The position numbers were made by a program, and so were the translations under genes. A stretch of DNA of 8,102 nucleotides from Clostridiales bacterium (GTDB taxonomy: Bacteria; Bacillota; Clostridia; Oscillospirales; Acutalibacteraceae). Below are positions 6,040 through 8,102 of the stretch, piece after piece. Under the pieces are notes generated by a model. That model did not search any database, had not been told where the DNA came from, and saw nothing but the letters and a program-made list of their open reading frames with translations. The stretch's first letter is position 1; each line of letters starts with the position of its first letter. The stretch lies in contig DYBQ01000106.1 in NCBI GenBank assembly GCA_019418545.1, positions 1 through 8,102 on the forward strand. Direction: 5' to 3'.

Positions 6040-6641
6040 TTGGTCCCCTCCTGTTTTCCGCGCCCTCGCATAACGCATTGCTCCATAATGGCACTCACAT
6101 GGCCGATGGTGTCTGCACAGTCATTATTCAGCCATTCCGAAATGATTGCCATAAGACCATGAACATAAAATGCCATCATATATTGCTGTTCCGATTCCGA
6201 AATCTGAAAGCGTTCCAAAATCGGGATAAAAACATGACGCATCATCCGGCTATAAGCCCTGTCCAGCCCAAGAGAGCCAGAATTTTTTAATGCCGTTCGG
6301 AACAGGCGTTTATTTCGCGCAATATATTCAAGGTACGGCGTTAGATACTCAGGCGCAACCAGATACAATTCATCTAAGGGGCATTCTCGAATTTTCGAAA
6401 CAAAAACCTCTGCGCGCAGCTTCATATGTTCCTGAAATTGCTCGACCATGTATTGTACGCTTTCTGCAAGCAAATCCCCGATAGTTTCATAGTGCAGATA
6501 GAAGGTGGAGCGATTAACTCCCGCTGCTTCGCAAATTTCTTTTACTGTGATGTATTCCATGTCTTTCTTTTCTAACAGTTCCAGAAAAGCTTGGTCCATT
6601 CGTAGAGCAGTGTTAAAATATTTACTTTCGGATTTCTTCAT
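6036..6641 (-). CDS. TetR/AcrR-family transcriptional regulator
   Basis: The 201-residue length is normal for TetR repressors. The N-terminal DNA-binding domain has the canonical helix-turn-helix at about 31-51 (ITVKEICEAAGVNRSTFYLH, then Y), followed by the linking helix ETIGDLLAE. The C-terminal ligand-binding half is helical and contains YVHGLMAIISEWLNND, which resembles the C-terminal domain often found in DhaS-like and related Firmicutes TetR proteins. AAGGAGG lies nine bases before the ATG, and the gene overlaps the upstream membrane-protein gene by 20 bases. As the last intact gene of its operon it probably autoregulates the two membrane genes. The inverted repeat at 7964-7987 is a candidate site. 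The inducing ligand is unknown. Confidence 0.93.
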   Translation of the reverse strand: MKKSESKYFNTALRMDQAFLELLEKKDMEYITVKEICEAAGVNRSTFYLHYETIGDLLAESVQYMVEQFQEHMKLRAEVFVSKIRECPLDELYLVAPEYLTPYLEYIARNKRLFRTALKNSGSLGLDRAYSRMMRHVFIPILERFQISESEQQYMMAFYVHGLMAIISEWLNNDCADTIGHVSAIMEQCVMRGRGKQEGTK

Positions 6642-7548
6642 TTACTTCCACCTCCTTTTTGATTTTTAACGACCGAACCATCATCACAGCAACCATTACC
6701 ATAACCATAAAGAATACGGCCCCACCGGTAATGGCATTCATTACTTTTCGGTAATCTTCTCCTCTTGAAGAAAAGCGGGCAATCATTGCTGTCTGCAGAC
6801 CGAGAACGGACATCATAGCAGATACAAAATTCAAGACTTTGGCAGCAGACAAAATAGGACTGCCCATTTTTCGAAATTTTACAAGGTTTACTATGGACAA
6901 AGCCATCATATAAAATGTATATAGTGCAGACAGATAAATCAAATATCCAGGATAGCTAAATCCAGAATTGGTCTGTACCATAAGGACAATCATACCACCC
7001 ATTGGGATATTTAATATAAAAAGCATACCCGCTGTCCGTTGATAACACTGAAGTTCATAAGATAACCCTTTTTCTTCTCTGCGGCGATATCCAAATGCTA
7101 GATATGTTTTCATAATGCACAGTACCATATAGTAAATTGCCATCGAGAAGAACCATATAGAGGCATATTGGACAGCGGTAACAAGGCGGAAAAGCATATA
7201 TAAAAAATTGACTGCCATGCCCTGATAAATGTTGACGCTGCTTCGGAATAACTGGTCATTCAAATATCTCCTGCCAAATGCCGTAGACGATATTCTCTGG
7301 GAAAGTCTGCTGCGGTTCCAAAAATTCACTTTTAATTGCTTCAGCCGTCCTGTTAATGTTGGCAAGGCGGCAATCAAAATGATAAGGGAGTATGCTGACA
7401 ATAAAAAAACTGGATATGCCACAACACTCTCTTCTCTGTTGGCAGCAAAGACGAAAATGAGTGCGGTGAAAGATGCCGCTGGGACGGTGTATATGAGCCA
7501 CTTTGGCGGATGGAGAAACCTGTCCGCAATCATCTTTGCTTTCTTCAT
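6622..7548 (-). CDS. Polytopic membrane protein of unknown function
   Basis: I do not recognise the family. The product of 308 residues has about eight hydrophobic helices (near 17-36, 43-63, 109-127, 130-152, 172-192, 199-223, 236-256, 270-293). A basic cytoplasmic-type loop at about 68-105 is rich in Arg and Lys, and the tail is charged. No ATP-binding motif or known transporter signature is seen. I chose ATG at 7548 because GTGGAG lies nine bases upstream of it. A GTG start at 7563 would add five residues but would itself be part of that ribosome binding site. The gene starts four bases after the upstream stop and overlaps the TetR gene, so the three are co-translated. Its place beside a TetR regulator suggests a role in efflux or envelope adaptation, but this is inference. 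Confidence 0.85.
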   Translation of the reverse strand: MKKAKMIADRFLHPPKWLIYTVPAASFTALIFVFAANREESVVAYPVFLLSAYSLIILIAALPTLTGRLKQLKVNFWNRSRLSQRISSTAFGRRYLNDQLFRSSVNIYQGMAVNFLYMLFRLVTAVQYASIWFFSMAIYYMVLCIMKTYLAFGYRRREEKGLSYELQCYQRTAGMLFILNIPMGGMIVLMVQTNSGFSYPGYLIYLSALYTFYMMALSIVNLVKFRKMGSPILSAAKVLNFVSAMMSVLGLQTAMIARFSSRGEDYRKVMNAITGGAVFFMVMVMVAVMMVRSLKIKKEVEVNEEIRK

Positions 7549-7552
7549 CGTT

Positions 7553-7906
7553 TTATTCTCCACTGATTTCTTTTGCTAATTCCATGATTTCAAAAGCATA
7601 CTTCTGCTTTCCTTTTGCCAGCATTTTCTTGTAGACGGGATAATTGATTCCCATCCCTGCCAAACCCACAAGCCCGATGATAACGCCCAACACGAAAGAA
7701 ATGGTGCTGCCGCTTCCGATTACGTTCATGGACAGGCACATACCGACTCCGGTAATCAGACAGCAGAGAATTCCGACTGTGTAGGTAAATACCGTCGCCG
7801 GCAGTTTTGCCTTAGCATCCAGTTTCCGAAGGGCGATGACTTTTGAATTATCCTTGGGAGCATACTCGTTTGCAAGATGTTCTGCATAAATCTTATCTGT
7901 GTTCAT
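7553..7906 (-). CDS. Small two-helix membrane protein of unknown function
   Basis: The 117-residue product has a charged cytoplasmic N-terminus (MNTDKIYAEHLANEYAPKD, then a Lys/Arg-rich stretch to about 35). Two hydrophobic helices follow (about 37-61 and 68-91), the second Gly-rich, and then a basic-to-acidic amphipathic tail (KKMLAKGKQKYAFEIMELAK). I cannot assign a function. The start at 7906 is chosen because a perfect AAGGAGG (7920-7914) lies seven bases upstream. The frame is open further, to 7969, but those extra codons cover the ribosome binding site. It is the first gene of the operon with the eight-helix membrane protein and the TetR regulator. It could be a subunit or regulator of the larger membrane protein. 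Confidence 0.87.
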   Translation of the reverse strand: MNTDKIYAEHLANEYAPKDNSKVIALRKLDAKAKLPATVFTYTVGILCCLITGVGMCLSMNVIGSGSTISFVLGVIIGLVGLAGMGINYPVYKKMLAKGKQKYAFEIMELAKEISGE

Positions 7907-7963
7907 AGTTTTACCTCCTTGATTTGATGATTCTATTTTACTAACAATCAGGGGATGATGGAA

Positions 7964-7987
7964 CAACACAGATGAGAGATTGTGTTG
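7964..7987. promoter_or_regulatory. 24-bp inverted repeat, candidate TetR operator
   Basis: CAACACA (7964-7970) and TGTGTTG (7981-7987) are perfect 7-bp inverted arms around a 10-bp centre. The repeat lies 58 bases upstream of the first start codon of the TetR operon and about 40 bases after the likely transcription start, where a bound TetR dimer could block elongation. There is no T-run, so it is not a terminator. Confidence 0.45.
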
Positions 7988-8031
7988 AATTAAAACGATA
8001 ATAGCGAAATAAAAGAAAATACTTATTTTGT

Positions 8032-8040
8032 ATTATATCA
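8032..8040 (-). promoter_or_regulatory. Extended -10 promoter of the TetR membrane operon
   Basis: On the minus strand TGATATAAT (8040-8032) is an extended -10 with a perfect TATAAT. No good -35 is seen at 17-18 nt, which extended -10 promoters can tolerate. It would give a leader of about 120 nt containing the inverted repeat at 7964-7987. A weaker TAAAAT at 7940-7935 lies nearer the gene but has no -35 partner. Confidence 0.5.
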
Positions 8041-8102
8041 CAATCAAGCTGCTATCATTTGTTAATGAAGAAATCCCCATTAAAAATCTTTTTTCAAAAT
8101 GC

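Noticed and set aside
7256..7579. Open frames on both strands overlapping the large membrane-protein gene
   Set aside because: They overlap the coupled operon gene in other frames and lack ribosome binding sites.
1..8102. CRISPR array, tRNA, rRNA or insertion sequence
   Set aside because: I see no spaced direct repeats, tRNA cloverleaf, rRNA signature or transposase-like protein in the window.

Overview
The window looks like part of a low-to-moderate GC Gram-positive (Firmicutes/Clostridia-type) chromosome, probably an anaerobic gut lineage. The grounds are strong AAGGAGG-type ribosome binding sites ahead of several genes, A/T-rich spacers, TTGnnn-17-TATAAT-like promoters, and the gene families present (a MepA-like MATE pump with a MarR regulator, a TetR regulator, a stand-alone FtsH with a DUF308/HdeD-like partner). 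No genus can be named from the sequence alone.

Layout, left to right. Positions 1-65 hold the terminator of an upstream gene that lies outside the window. A gene-free A/T-rich stretch follows, closed by a strong bidirectional terminator (481-523). From a clear promoter (551-579) runs a tightly coupled plus-strand operon: a 145-residue helical protein of unknown function, an FtsH AAA+ zinc protease, and a six-helix DUF308/HdeD-like membrane protein (604-3396). All three reading frames overlap, and the operon ends at a terminator at 3531-3569. Just beyond it is a minus-strand hairpin terminator with its own strong promoter immediately upstream (3576-3669). This is either the end signal of the neighbouring pump operon or a tiny stand-alone transcript.

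The right half is all on the minus strand. A MarR regulator and a MepA-like MATE exporter overlap in one operon (5665 to 3862). Its promoter carries a perfect 12-bp palindrome over the -35 box, which suggests autorepression. A second minus-strand operon (7906 to 6036) encodes a small two-helix membrane protein, a roughly eight-helix membrane protein and a TetR-family regulator. A 24-bp inverted repeat lies in its leader. Coupled to the TetR stop codon is the frameshifted and truncated 5' end of a zinc-dependent alcohol dehydrogenase gene, so this operon once continued and has been cut near 5910.

The functional themes are membrane protein quality control and stress (FtsH plus DUF308) and efflux or envelope adaptation under local repressors (MarR-MATE and the TetR membrane operon). 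The pairing of an accessory FtsH with an HdeD-like protein recalls the transmissible stress-tolerance loci of Proteobacteria. That link is inference from two shared families, not proof of a common system. The broken dehydrogenase shows that the area has been rearranged.
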